64,000 bases of DNA from Vitellaria paradoxa (Eukaryota > Streptophyta > Magnoliopsida > Ericales > Sapotaceae). The notes beneath the pieces are model-generated. The model was not told the DNA's origin and ran no database searches. It saw only the letters and a program-made list of their open reading frames with translations. This document shows, in pieces, positions 49,454-61,749 of the stretch. The stretch is from NCBI GenBank assembly GCA_019916065.1, contig CM034237.1:57918590-57982589 (forward strand). Direction: 5' to 3'. The translations under genes and the position numbers were made by a program. How positions within the stretch are numbered: the first letter of the stretch is position 1; each line of letters begins with the position of its first letter.

Positions 49454-49465
49454 ATATGGAAGTAG

Positions 49466-50303
49466 ACGATATAGTCTGTCATCTGTTGATTTACAATAGC
49501 GCCATGCAAACACCTTTTGAGTCACTTGAGAAGTTTTTACCATTTGATTTGATCATTCTTTTCTCAAACAACTTATAAAAATAATTTCCACCATCCATCG
49601 TTCCAAAGCCAATCTACGCCAATTCTTGCTTAATAGGGCCGGCTGGGTCCTGAATAATTTTTGTTTACCATTAGGTTGGGATTAAAAATAATTCAGACCT
49701 AAATTTAATTTCCAGATCCACTATCATATGAACTCATTCATTTTTCGAAAAAATAAAAATAAACATTTTTAGATAAAAATTATGATTTCAAAATAATAAA
49801 AAGAAGGAATTTGATACTAAAATAAATATTTGTTTTATAAATTTTGATATAAAGTTTAATTTTTTATTAAAAGGTACAAATTAAATAATATGTAAATACA
49901 TTAAAAACCATTTTCTGAATTTTAAGAGAGGAATAGAGAATGTGTATTCCATATTCACATGCGGAGACTAAGACATTCCAGTTGAGGGAAGCCCCTCAGC
50001 AGGGGCAATGAGCCTATGGCTAACCATGCAATCCCATTCTAGAACTTCATGTTTCACCATGTTGCCTATAAACAGAACATTTCAGCACATTATAAATCAG
50101 AACAAACATAACACTGAATCAACTTTGAACACCAAATCACTCTCAAGAATCGATTTATATAAAATTAAAACAATGACTGTGCACACAACTACTTGCCACT
50201 GCAACTTTGGTTCACATATCCTCTTTTTAACAACTATGATGACTCTATTTGTTTATCTAGATCAAGCGGTAGTTTTGGGAGGAGAATTCGAAGAAATAGT
50301 CAC
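49466..50303. other. Spacer and 3' region of ENT gene A
   Basis: AT-rich sequence; the part next to 50304 is the likely 3' untranslated region of the transporter gene. An open frame on the plus strand across 50008-50421 runs antisense over the last exon and is not conserved-looking. Confidence 0.45.
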
Positions 50304-53191
50304 TCAAAACTTCTCATTGCTTCCAATAAGCCACAACCAATCAAGAGCAACTCCAAAAAATATGCCGGCTAGAAGACAGAACACCATCAAATTACCCAAT
50401 GCATTTTGCTCTGGACCCTAGAAGACCAAGAACGCGGATGATTAAGCACAAAGAAAGAAATTTGAAAAAATAGTGAAATCACATAATTTAAGATTAATTC
50501 GTTCAACATTTTCTTCTCCTAGAGGATAGAAAATTGTTAATCTAGCATTACAAACTGATTTTAACTAACCTTGTAACCTTTTGGAGTTGCCGTAAGGACA
50601 CAGACTGTGAGATAACCATTTGTTAGTCCCAAGAAAGAGGTGAGCGCTATCATCCATCCTTGATCACCATATTTTGCAGTGAAGTAGAATGCAGGAATGA
50701 GCAAGAAACGCGATAGGGTTGCAATCATAAGCCCCTTTCGAGATTCTAGCCTGAGGCTTTTCACGAGGGGAATGTATCTTGATATCAAATCCCACACATT
50801 GTACCCTGCTATCAGAACAAGTGGATACCTGAAAAAGTAACAGGAATCCTGAATTTTGAAAGTTCTTTGAATTTTATGAAGGATTAAAAACATGATATGA
50901 ATTGCCTGGAAAGCCATTAAGCTTTGCATGCCCATGCTTGAATGCTTGCACAAAGAGAAAACGTTTGATACTAGCTGGTTAGCATGAATTACTACTTACC
51001 ATGAGCCTAACCTGTGGTGTGATCCAGTGTTTTCATATAAAAACCCAGGGAAAATTGACAAAGTGAGGACATAGATGAGAAACAACTCCAGTGCATAGTC
51101 TATGTTTTGAAAGAATAATTGCTTCAAGCTCAATCGCTCATGCTGTTTTTCATCATCTTCAGACTACATATATAGATACCGAACACGTTGTTAGATTTCT
51201 CAAAGCTTCCTTTTGATGTATGTTTGATATAGAAGTCCAAAGGAAGAATCCATACTCCCTGGCTTACTTTTGTTTGGATGCCAGCAGCAGCAAGGTCCGA
51301 TGTAACAGTTTTTGATCCTTCTGAGGCTGCCTTCGAACGGAAGTACTTCACAATTGGTATTCTAGGGAAGAAGAATGCATATAGGAAAATGCATAGGAAC
51401 TCAATGAATGTTGAGATTGCAAGGAATAACACTGCCAAAAAACGAATAACAAGAGAATTAGGGATCCATTTGTTTTAATGTAAAATGTTCTTGGGAAAAC
51501 ACATTTACTTATGTTTTGGGAATTTTCATAAAACATAGGTAAACATGTTTTCTCCAAAAATATTTTATATTGAAACAAATGGAGCCCAAGTACTTGTTAA
51601 AATCTCAACTCAACGAATGTTGCAATTGAAAGGATAACACTGCAAAAAAAAAAAAAAAAGACTAACAATAGATGTAATTAAAAACTTGCTAAAACCTGAA
51701 TTTGCTTCTCAGATTATTCAATGATGTTTTTATTTTATTTTATTTTTTTATCAATTCCAAGGAATTCCTTTTGTCGGCGAGAGAAAGTTCAAGTTACATA
51801 CTAACTCCCTTGCGAAGACCATTACTAGATTTTTCAAATGCTGCTTTTGTGATTAACCTCAAAGCAGAAGTGAGAGCCCCTGATGCAGCCAAACCAGCTA
51901 GGTAGGACTGCAAAATCCATTACAAGAACATTCATGAAGCTAGGATTTTTTATTCAAATAGCTGGCATGAAACAATTATAGTTATAACTACCATTGCTTA
52001 CTTGTATGAACTCGGGGCACATGAAGGATAGGTCTCCAACCATTCCTCCTTCAATGTGAGCATCTGCAATTCCAAAGACAGCAACAATGACCAATATGCC
52101 AATGTAATTTCCAATTCCTCCCTTTCCCGACGTGCCTAAATCCAACTGTTGAAGTGAAACCAAATTTTAGAATAATGGGGTGTTATATATGTATGGATAG
52201 ATAGATAGATAGATAAGCAAAAAAGGCATTCGGTGCATGAGGCTCATGCCCACAGATACTCCGAGTATTGAACACCAATACAAAATCAGATTATTGTAAT
52301 ACTTACAACTAGCAGAGCCAAAGTACTTAAGAAAAAAAGGATGAATCCAGCCAAGTTGCGCCTCCTTGTATCAATCTTTGACTCATAATATGCAAGTGTT
52401 GCAATGGTTCCAAGTGCAAACGGTTGATAAACGAGGGTAAGTACCCTTGCAGGATGGTATCGCTACAAAGCAAGAGGAACAACTTCATCGAATGAATTGC
52501 TATTAAAAACACAAAAAAGAAATGCAAATCTCATTTGAAAGCAAATTTTTGGTACATGCATGGTAAATAGAACCAAGGACATGAGGGACAGGATGAAGAA
52601 TTTTTCAATTAGCTTTACAAGGTTAACCAATTGTGAGAAATCTGAGATAATTTTCTGCATATGGGACATACCCAAACCCCCTGAATTGTTCTCCCCAAAT
52701 TAGAATTCTGTATAATTCAATCTTAAACCAATCCAATTTAGAAAATCCTCAATAAAACCCTTCCTCCTAATTTACTCAAAGCAACAAACCGAGAGAAGAT
52801 CCCAAGTGCCATAATTTCCAAGGAAGAATAAAAAAAAAAAAAATCAGATTATATGTAAGAACTTCGAATTCAGCAAATCATAAAACTGATGTTTAGCTGC
52901 AAAAACGACAAAAAAATTGGGAAAACCTGAAAAGGGCTACTCACTGGGAACAGCTTATAGTAGTAATCTCCTATAGTCAACATGCTGTTCCAGGCTACGA
53001 GGGAACCTAGTCCAAGTATCCAACACACAAACATTGCACTATACTTCCCCTGCAAAATCAAAAAACAAGAACACAAATCGAAGTTCTTACAATGAGATGT
53101 AACCCTTTTTGGGGATAAATCGATGAAATTAACAAAGTTTAGAGTTGTGAACCTCAAGCCTAGTAAGAGATTCTGCATCACCAACAGCCAT
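50304..53191 (-). CDS. Equilibrative nucleoside transporter, plant ENT3-like, gene A
   Basis: Nine exons, 53191-53153, 53049-52945, 52462-52307, 52145-52002, 51907-51802, 51431-51268, 51163-51000, 50828-50570 and 50417-50304, give 416 residues with GT-AG introns throughout. The length matches Arabidopsis ENT3-class proteins. Typical segments are WILGLGSLVAWNSMLTIGDY (first membrane helix), RVLTLVYQPFALGT, GGMVGDLSFMCPEF, the LRLITKAAFEK region, the central loop with AASEGSKTV, LTLSIFPGFLYENTG, and the end LDWLWLIGSNEKF. About eleven hydrophobic helices are expected for the family. The family moves nucleosides, and in some members cytokinin ribosides, across the plasma membrane, often with proton coupling; the substrate here is inferred. 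The ATG at 53191 is in a good context (GCCATGG). Exon 6 has a second in-frame donor 12 nt downstream that would add four residues. Confidence 0.95.
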
Positions 53192-53344
53192 GGCCTTTTC
53201 CCTCTGCGAATCCTACTGTTTAGTATGACTTTATTGCATATATCTCCCCTGGTCTATAAATTTGAAGATGGAAATTTCAATGTGTTATTTTCCTGGAAGA
53301 AAAAAATATTGATTGGAAGGAAGAAACTGGAATAATTAACCCAA

Positions 53345-53355
53345 CCCCCCCCCCC
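53345..53355 (-). repeat. Run of 11 G upstream of ENT gene A (coding strand)
   Basis: The run lies about 155 bp before the start codon, probably in the leader or core promoter. It is a length-variable homopolymer. Confidence 0.7.
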
Positions 53356-53724
53356 CAAAATAAATAAATAACATAAAATAAAAAAGAAAAAAAAAAAGAA
53401 AATGAGAGAAAGTGTCCTTTTCTAACTTGGATATTAGTTGTAAGAATACAACATGGAATTCCCCCAAAAGCAATGCCCTATTCTAACATGATATTAGTTC
53501 CTTGTAGAAACGATTACCGGCTACAAGAACAATCATGCATTAGAAGGAACACAGGAATCATAAACTGAATCGAATTTTGATGAATGCCAACCTGGTGGAA
53601 AACCCATTTATGAAACTTTTTTGAGTTTCTCAAGGAATGGAAAGTAGTACCTGAATCTATGGCTTGAAATAGCAGGCAAATGAAGTAGCCAGCAAGAAGG
53701 TAGCAAGAAATACACACACACAGC

Positions 53725-53896
53725 TTGAAATCATGAAAATGATCAGAAACCTTATCCCAGTTCAGTCAGTATGGATGATGATTTGAAATCGTGAAAATGA
53801 TCAGAAACCTTATCCCAGTTCAGTCAGTATGGATGATGATTTGAAATCATAAAAATGAACAGAAACCTTTCCCAGGTCGCCCAGTCTCGATGATGA
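53725..53896. repeat. 58-bp tandem repeat upstream of ENT gene A
   Basis: Three copies start at 53725, 53783 and 53841. The first two are almost identical (TTGAAATC..GAAAATGATCAG and ACCTTATCCCAGTTCAGTCA). The third is diverged. The array lies about 530-700 bp before the start codon, in the promoter or a leader exon. Confidence 0.88.
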
Positions 53897-53994
53897 GCCT
53901 TGATCATGGAGTGGGAACTGGAGACTTTCCTGAGTGCAAAAAATAGGTAAAGTAATGATTAGATTGGGATTCGTATCAGCTCCACGATAGGTGT

Positions 53995-54135
53995 GTACTG
54001 TATACTAAAAATCGTTTAAAAAAATTTAAAGATTTTTAAAAATTATTTACTTTTTTATATTATTATATAAATTACGAACTCATAAATTAGTTTATATTAT
54101 TTTTTTATCACTTTAAACGTATCCGATATGTAATT
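53995..54135. repeat. Dispersed AT-rich repeat, copy 3 (putative MITE)
   Basis: It has the same block order as 3345-3490 and 8105-8275: TTTAAAGATTTTTAAAAATTA, then TTATATAAATTACGAACTCA, then TATCACTTTAAACGTATCCG. Confidence 0.5.
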
Positions 54136-54311
54136 TAGATCGTTAATTTTAAATTAAATAGTCTAAATACATCCGTATTTATTTTAATTTAAAAAAATAT
54201 AAATACATCTAAATTGTTAAACTAAAATTTGACAGTCCTAGTAAGCCTCTCGTTTTTAGATTAAAGTTGATATATATGAAATCTGTATTATTTTTTTAAG
54301 TCACAATATAA

Positions 54312-54440
54312 GTTGTGTTTGATTCATTAAAAATCTCTAAAAATTTTTAAAAATTATTTATTTTTTAATTTATTATACGAATTATAAACTCACAAATTAT
54401 CTTATTTTATTTTATTTTTTTCACTCTACAAGCAACCTAT
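54312..54440. repeat. Dispersed AT-rich repeat, copy 4 (putative MITE)
   Basis: GTGTTTGATTCATTAAAAAT at the left, TTATACGAATTATAAACTCA in the middle and TTTTTTCACTCTACAAGCAA at the right repeat the pattern of the other copies, only about 180 bp from copy 3. Confidence 0.55.
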
Positions 54441-57400
54441 AATCTGTATGTATGAAGGAAAATTTAGGACTCATCTAGTTTATTTTACTATTTTTTATTT
54501 TTGTTTTTAATTTTTTGTTTTAAGCTCATTTATTATTTTGTCTTTTTAAAAATAAGAAAAATAATTATAATATATTTAATCACTTATATTTTTAAAATTT
54601 ATTTTAAAAAATAAAAAATGAATTTACACATACAATAAAAAATGATAAAAAGATATTTTGAGCGTTTTCAACTTAAAATAAAAAAAATCTCAAAATAAGA
54701 AAATAAAATATTTTTTATTTTTTTATTTTGAGTATAAAGTAGAAAATAAAAAATAAAAAATAAACCATTAAACCAAATGATTCATTAATTATTGGCCTTT
54801 AAAAATGGGAAAGTAGAATCTGCATGAAAACGTGGAAAAAAAATGCAATCCCATGTGCGTCGCCGGAAGCCTGGAAGGCTATTATTGGAAATTCCAAGGT
54901 GGGAACCGCGTTTCCAAGGAATCCATGGCTTGGCCCAATGCAAAGTCGGCACGTTTCGAGGAGAGAACAGAAATTATAGAATAGATATTTGTTCCGTCCA
55001 AGGAGTGACTTTTTATTTATTTGTTTTGGATCCTATAAATTATACACATAGCCGTTAACTTATTTTTGGGCAGTGATGCAAAACAAAAATTACTAGAGGG
55101 AGAATATATTTAATATCCTTTTTTTATATTGATAATTTTATTCTTATTAAGTGAATAAAGAGTCAAAATCTATATTTGTTGTCAGTTATCTAAAATAATT
55201 AGAGTTAAAATTATTATTAGAAAAAATAAAAAAAGATAAATAAAATTAAAAAGATAAAATCTTGTTACGTAAGGAAAAAACTGATGAAATTAAATAAATG
55301 TTAAAAATTAATAGAGAATAATATTCAAGACTCAAATGAAAATAAATTCAAATTTTAATTTTTTTCTAACTTAATGAAATTAAAATTGTTAATATAAAAA
55401 AGTACATTAATTATACTTTGATTTTAACAAGTTTTGCTGTCCCATTATCACCTCTCTTATTATTATATGATTGATAATTCTGGGTTAGTTATTCAAGCAG
55501 TATCTTAAAAATTTAACTTGTCCATAATATAATTCATAATCCTAATGCGCGCGCATGCTGTATTTAGGAAAAAATATTATTAGAAAAACATTATTATTTG
55601 AATTTTAAAAAATTTTATAATAAATGAATTTTTATTATAATATTTTAATTATATTGATAAATTTTATTTTTAAATATTTTAATATTTAATATAATTATTA
55701 CATCAAGTCAGGAACTTAAATACATTTTTACCATTTAAATTATATTTATTTTTTTGAGACTACCATTTAAACTATATTTCAAAAAAGAAATAAAAGTAAA
55801 TATTTGGTTGCAGTTCAAGTTTAAAAAGAAAAGGAAAAAGGAAAATAAAAAAAAACAAACAAAAAAGTTGTTTGCTTCTGGTAGTTGGCCCTTGGCGTTC
55901 GCCTTGGCCGTTGGATAAAAAAACCGTGCATTGTGCAGTGAGCATTTAATATCAACCGATTGACAGTAAATATCAATGTTAGCCCTCCTGCGTCCAATCT
56001 GGGGAGGAATATCCCAAATGCCAAAGTAAATTATTCCATGAGGTAAAGGTTCTTTTAAGCTTAGGCCTGTAAATTTGCAAATTAAATTTTTGTAATTTTT
56101 AATAAAATATTACTAAAAGTTATTGAAAATTATCAAAATTATTAAAAATTGATGTGTGCCAAACGAGTAGCTTGAAAAAAAGAAGCACGGTTCATTTGTT
56201 TTATTTTCTCTTTGGATTTTTTATGTTATATAATTTTTTATTAAAATTTGATTTTTTAGTATGTTATATATAATTTTTAACATTTTATTCATATTTATAA
56301 AAATACTTATGACAAAAAAATACTTTCAAATAGAGAAATTCACATATGAACGAAAAAAATCAATTTTTAAAGAAGTTAATTTTTCTTTTTCACATGTACT
56401 CCAATTTTTTTTTTATTTTTAAGAATTTTTATTATATACTTTTTTAAGTGACTAACTTTTGTAAAAATTATTAAACAAATAAAAAATTTATATAAAAAAA
56501 ATATCATATGAAACAAAAAAGTGACTAATACAAGGGACTAGTCATTCATTTATTAAACTAAAAGGAATGTCATCTATGTATAACTATATATATGTAATTT
56601 TTTTCGGTGGAATCAAAAAATAATCTTGAACTATTGTTCATAAGTAAGATATATTATAACATTCAAAATTCTTCACATCAATAACAAATGTTTCTCAGAT
56701 AAAACAATATTTTTGTTTTTCATTGAGAGGAGAGATCGAATGACTAAGAGGCGAAAGACTAAGAGGATGGGTTTGGGAGGGTCGAGAGGCTGATCAGTGA
56801 GCTTGGGTTGTGTTGGGTTTGGGCTTGGGCTTGGGTAAAATGTATTTTTAATTAGGTGTAAGTATTGGGTCCAATATAAAAATAGATATAGATATAGATA
56901 GTGAGTCGGGTTAAATTTATTTTTTTTTTTTTCAAATTTCAGTGGCAATGACTGCGTTAGTATCTGCGTCCGCCCCTTGTATATATATATATAACTTTTT
57001 CCATAAAAAATGGCGCGAAAAAATTGAAATTTTCTTTTCAAATTTTTTTTTTTTTTTTGGTTAGAAAAATGAAAGTCAAATCAAAACACTAGGCCTAAGG
57101 GCAATCATATATGCGGATTTCATATCATGCATGCACTTAAATATGTAAATTTTGAATAGTTTTAAATAATTTATTTAATGTCAAGTTTGGTAACATTACA
57201 AAAAGTAATTTTATTTTATTTGAAATTAAATTTTATTTATTTATCTAGTTTTGTTAGTTTTTAACTATATTCTTGATATTTATAGAAAAAAAAATACTTC
57301 AAAATAGAAGAACTTAGGCATAGACGAAAAGATTCAATTTCTTTGCAATGTACATTTTATTTCATTGTAGCAATTTTTTTTCTTACTAATGCAAATAACA

Positions 57401-57680
57401 TGTTTACATCTTTCAAAAGCAAAGCTTGCTCATACTCAGTCCCATAGAAGTAGTTTTCTTTGAGATTCATCGTCAAATAACATGTTTACACACAAACTTG
57501 TCTGTTTCTATAAAGCTTATATTTGAGAAATACTAACAAAATCTCTATACGTTGACAGCAAAATGCATTGAAAAGAAGTGAGAACAAACACACAATCATT
57601 CCAAAGGAGAGATTTTTCTAACAACAAAATGATGATATATGATCACAATTTGTCCTCTAAGACCCTGGCCAAATGTTCCT

Positions 57681-60600
57681 TTAAAACTGCACATTGCTAC
57701 CAATAAGCCACAGCCAATCTAGAGCAACTCCAGCAAATATGCCTCCCAGAAGACATAATACTAGCAGATTGCCCAGTGCATTTTGCTCCGGACCCTGCAA
57801 AAAACCAAGGACTCCATAGCTATTTAGAAGAAGAAGAAGAAGGAGGAGGAGGAGGGAAAAAAAAAAAAAGGACACAAAAAGGTTTAATTTAGTATTCAAA
57901 GGAAGTTATAAGTTTACTAACAAACCTTGTAACCTTTTGGAGCCACCGTAAGGACACAGACGGTGAGATATCCATTTGTTAACCCTAAGAAGGATGTGAG
58001 CATTATCATCCATCCTTGATTTCCGTATTTTGCGGTGAAGTAGAATGTAGGGATGAGTAAAAAACGAGACAATATTGCAATCATAAGTCCCTTTCGCGAT
58101 TCCAGCTTGAGAATTCGAATGAGGGGAATGTATCTGGATATCAGGTCCCAGACATTGTACATTGTTATCAGAACAAGTTGATACCTAAAAAAGGATTAGA
58201 AGGGATTGTAAAAAGTTAATATCAAATATAGATGATTTACAATTATGGAATAGCATACTTTTATTGTTAGAGTTCAGCCATCTATTTATTAATTCCACGA
58301 CTCAAATTTTATAAGGCAATGCTCCTTAATTAAACATATCTATGCTATTGAAATAATGTGTATTTTTTTTTTATTCGTCAATTGTGAAGTTCATAAAGAT
58401 AAAAAGGCAAAAATACTATTAAGGTTAAAACATTTAATTCAAGACTAAATTCAAGTGAAAATAGTATTAATGAAATTATTAATAACAAAGAAATCACTGA
58501 GTGAAATATCAAACCAAGGCTTTAAGCTTGTGAAACCACGATCTCACTCAAGATTAAGATAGAATGCCTATTTACCATTCGCCCAACTGGTGGTGTGATC
58601 CTCCAGTATTTTCAAATAAGAATCCTGGGAAAATTGATAAAGTTAAGATATATATCAAGAACAAATCTACTGCATAATCAATGTTCTGAAACAACAGTTG
58701 TTTGTTGCTCAACCGCTGTTGTTTGTCATCATCATCTTCAGCCTGCATAGATATGAGAAACTATTTTTTTTTTAAACTTCAGAATTTGAAAATTCCTTAA
58801 TTTCATTCTATGAATATTAGTTCCTCATTTAATTTTAATATTTATAATCAAAATATTTACTTTGAAGCATAAATAAACAATTTACAATTTCCAAACTTTT
58901 TAACAATTTACATTAAGTGTCATATATGAATTTGTAACAAATTTGTAAAGTAGTGATAAAAAATAAAAAAATATATATGTATTTATAAAGTAATAATAAA
59001 AGTAAAAAAAATTTAATAACAGTACCTAATTTAATACTCTTCTACAAATATTAATTTGTTAAAAAGTTTAGTAATTATAGATTGCTTATTTATGCTTCAA
59101 ATTAAATATTTTTATTAGAAATATTAAAATTTAAATGAGATGTGCACGTGTTTTACACGTGCCCCCTTTACTAGCAATAGAGTAGATAGATAAATGAAAT
59201 TGTCGTACCATTTCGCTTTCTTTTGTTTGGATGCCAGCAGCAGCAAGGTCTGCTGAAACAGTTTTTGATCCTTCTGAGGCTGCCTTTGAGCGATAGTACT
59301 TCACGATCGGGAGTTTTGGGAAGATAAATGCATATAGAAAAATACATAGAAACTCCAAGAACGTAGAGATCGCTAGGAACAACACTGCACAAGTCCGTAA
59401 CAGGAGAAATAATCACAAGACTAGTGACTTAAAAGTTAAATCTGACTTTTGCTTTTATGTTCTAAATAACATTCAACAAATATATATTCGTTTAAGTTTT
59501 GAAAAATTTCCCTGAAGTTGTGATAAAATTTACATACTAACTCCCTTGCGAAGACCGTTCTTAGATTTTTCGAAGGCTGCTTTTGTCATTAACCTCAAAA
59601 CAGAAGTGAGCGTCCCTGATGCAGCCAAACCAGCTAGGAAGGACTGCAAAATTCAACACAAGGTTATTCACGAAGCTAGAAATTTAGTTCAAATAGCTTG
59701 AAAATAAAGCAAAAATATTCGATGTAAAGAAGAAATAATAATAACTGTAAAAAAAAAAATAACTGTAGAAAAAAAAATGCTTACTTGGATGAACTCGGGG
59801 CACATGAGAGATAGGTCTCCAACCATGCCGCCTTGAACATGGGCATCTGCAACTCCAAAAGTAGCAACAATGATGCATATACCAATGTAATTTCCAATTC
59901 CTCCCTTCCCTGACGTGGCCAAATCCAACTGTCAAAATGAAAGTAAAGTGGAGGGAGATTTATTGGTTGAATTAAGGTTTAAAAAAAAATAGACGAAACA
60001 AAAAGTACTAGAATCAGATAGTGAAACTAAAAACGTCAATACATAATAGGAATAATAACAGTAATACTTACAACGATGAGAGCCGCAGTACTTATGAAGA
60101 AAAGGATATATGCAGTCAAATTACGACACCTTGTATCTATCTTCGATTCATTGTATGTCAGTATTGCCATTGTTCCAAGTGCAAACGGTTGATAGACCAG
60201 AGTAAGTACTCTTGAGGGATGGAATTTCTTCAAGATAAAAACAAACAAAACGTCAAATGAATTGTTGCATTGAATGAGATATTGTGTATTATTTTGTGAA
60301 CATTCCATTTGTGTTATTAGCCTGAAAAATAGCATGGACATACAAGAGACAACTTTAATATATATGCCACGTTAGTCCATACGTTAAGGTGGTACATTAA
60401 GGTTGGGGGCAGAATGTCTGAATTTTTTTTTTTTTTGCAAATTGGGGAAAATGTGTACAATTGTTGCAGAATATGAAACAAATAAAGTTTCTCAAAATCG
60501 TTCCCTCATGTTCTACTATTAGTGGTTTTGTTCTAAACACATGCATAGACAAGCTAGACTTCAACCATGTCAACTTGGGAATTTCTTACCGAAATTGACA

Positions 60601-61749
60601 ACTAATTCACTCAATCATAGGGCTTCAAACAATTAACCCGAGCTGAGTATCTATTTATTTAGGCTTGTTTGTTAAACTTATCAGTGAGTTCAAACTTGAA
60701 CTAAACTTTGATCAAACTCGAAATATATATTCTAACTCATTTGTTAGCTAGTTTCATTGGTGAGTTCGAGCTCAAGTTAATAATCCTTGTAAGCCTTTAA
60801 TAGAGTCTAACATCAACCTTGGTAATCAAAAATTAAACAAGTAAACAAATTTTTAAATAAACGAACAAATTGACAATTAATTATAAATTAATAACAACTT
60901 TTTATAATTAATCCAGGGCCGGCCCAACTTTTTTTGGGGCATAATGTGAAATGTTAAAACAGTGCTTTTTATTTATATGAAAATAAAACGATTATTATAA
61001 ATTATAAGTAAATTTACGAGATAATGACTCTTTACAAGTGCCAAATTCAAATGAGTATTTAATTAAAACGAAATCGGTGAATTATTAAGTATAATAGGCC
61101 TCATTACATTAAAAATAAATAACTTTTGTTAAAAAAAAAATATAGACATAAGGCTAAGGCCTCACTTCCCCTGCTAAAGGGCTAGCCTTGAACGAGTTTA
61201 AATTATTACTTAAAAAAAAAATTATCAAACTTAAAAAATATTTTTAAGTTTGTACATTTCTTTCGACAAGTAAACATAAGCAAACTTCTAATGAGTTTGT
61301 TCGCAGACAACTTATCGAACACCTGATTCATTTGCAACCTAGTCAAACACTATAAGAACAAAGGATTTTAAGTACTAAGATTTCTAAGAAACAAAAGATC
61401 AATTTAAACAAGTTTGTATTCAAAAGTTCATACAAAGTGATGTTTATATAGCCAAATAGAAGGTGAGAAAAGAGAAAGGAACAAGGGATACATACCGGGA
61501 ACAATTTATAGTAGTAGTCTCCTATTGTCAACATACTGTTCCACGAGACAAGGGAGCCGAGTCCAAGGATCCAACATACCACCATTGCAGCATATTTTCC
61601 CTGAAATATTTATAACGAGAAGACACTTCAAGGTTTAAAAAACAGAACTCCATCAATTCCTTCGTGGAGCGACGAAATTTTAACAACAGAGTTCTTTAAG
61701 CAAAAACCTCAAGCCTGGTTGGAGCTCCACTTGAATCAGCAATAGTCAT
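57681..61749 (-). CDS. Equilibrative nucleoside transporter, plant ENT3-like, gene B
   Basis: Nine exons, 61749-61708, 61600-61496, 60227-60072, 59928-59785, 59643-59538, 59384-59209, 58742-58576, 58184-57926 and 57794-57681, give 422 residues. Exons 2, 3, 4, 5, 8 and 9 have exactly the lengths of gene A (105, 156, 144, 106, 259 and 114 nt) with the same phases, which shows a tandem duplication. Family landmarks are WILGLGSLVSWNSMLTIGDY, SRVLTLVYQPFALGTM, GGMVGDLSLMCPEF, AASEGSKTVSADLAAAGIQT, LTLSIFPGFLFENTGG and LDWLWLIGSNVQF. The central cytosolic loop is four residues longer than in A at the exon 6/7 junction and carries a DDDD stretch. It is predicted to be a plasma-membrane nucleoside transporter; the substrate is not readable from the sequence. 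No damage is seen. Confidence 0.95.
60914..61195. mobile_element. Candidate hAT-like MITE in ENT gene B intron 2
   Basis: CAGGGCCGGCCCAAC at the left and, read inward from the right, CAAGGCTAGCCCTTT form an imperfect inverted repeat. CAGGGCCGGCCC ends are typical of hAT-derived plant elements. The interior is noncoding. The target duplication is unclear. Confidence 0.5.

Larger units (their letters stand above)
53897..57680. other. Spacer between the two ENT genes
   Basis: Mostly AT-rich sequence with two copies of the dispersed repeat (listed separately). A region at 54480-54790 has A/T blocks that are partly inverted (TCTAGTTTATTTTA against TAAACCATTAAACC). I see no gene; the ORF at 54843-55058 has no family features. 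Confidence 0.45.

Noticed and set aside
53123..53335. Plus-strand ORF overlapping the first exon of ENT gene A
   Set aside because: Antisense shadow of a confirmed exon and its leader.
54843..55058. 71-residue ORF between the ENT genes
   Set aside because: No recognisable domain or promoter and no splice context; likely chance.
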